A stretch of DNA of 5,525 nt from Candidatus Bathyarchaeota archaeon. GTDB taxonomy: Archaea; Thermoproteota; Bathyarchaeia; 40CM-2-53-6. The notes beneath the pieces were generated by a model that worked only from the letters and a program-made list of their open reading frames with translations, ran no database searches and was not told the origin of the DNA. Shown here piece by piece: positions 5,525-5,525 of this stretch; positions within the stretch are counted from its first letter, which is position 1; each line of letters begins with the position of its first letter. The DNA is taken from assembly GCA_005888675.1 (NCBI GenBank), contig VBBA01000116.1, forward strand, positions 1 through 5,525, read 5' to 3'. The translations under genes and the position numbers were made by a program.

Positions 5525-5525
5525 A

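Overview
The window looks like ordinary chromosomal DNA of an archaeon. This is an inference from several weak signals. Two of the six protein starts are TTG and one is GTG. Clear Shine-Dalgarno sequences are mostly lacking, and TATA-like boxes sit about 25-30 bases ahead of the likely transcript starts. One gene is followed by a bare T-run instead of a hairpin terminator. A short single-anchor secreted beta protein of archaeal flavour is also present. I cannot fix the lineage; a mesophilic TACK-type or Thermoplasmata-like archaeon is a guess. No insertion sequence, integrase, CRISPR array, tRNA, rRNA or phage gene is visible.

Left part (1-1150): an unrecognised plus-strand protein enters from beyond the left edge, because its frame is open to base 1. 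It converges on a small minus-strand protein that resembles the DUF2795 family and is followed by a T7 termination tract.

Middle (1148-2433): a 141-residue membrane-anchored extracytoplasmic protein on the plus strand converges on a secreted CHRD-domain protein on the minus strand. A 300-base gene-free stretch follows. It carries candidate promoters for the CHRD gene (leftward) and for purB (rightward), and a 15-base palindrome just ahead of the purB TATA-like box.

Purine gene (2434-4092): a complete adenylosuccinate lyase (purB) closest to the E. coli PurB type. It keeps the catalytic His and Ser motifs but has His-His where the family normally has His-Asp.

Right part (4119-5525): two minus-strand membrane proteins in tandem. 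The upstream one runs off the right edge. It has the architecture of an M48 (HtpX/Ste24-like) metallopeptidase, but SSLAF stands exactly where the zinc-binding HELGH should be, so it appears to be a pseudopeptidase. The downstream one is a TTG-started protein with a PH-like beta segment, a hydrophobic double span and a basic cytoplasmic part. The degenerate peptidase and its neighbour are the most interesting part of the window. The genes do not form one obvious pathway; only this last pair is a plausible co-transcribed unit.
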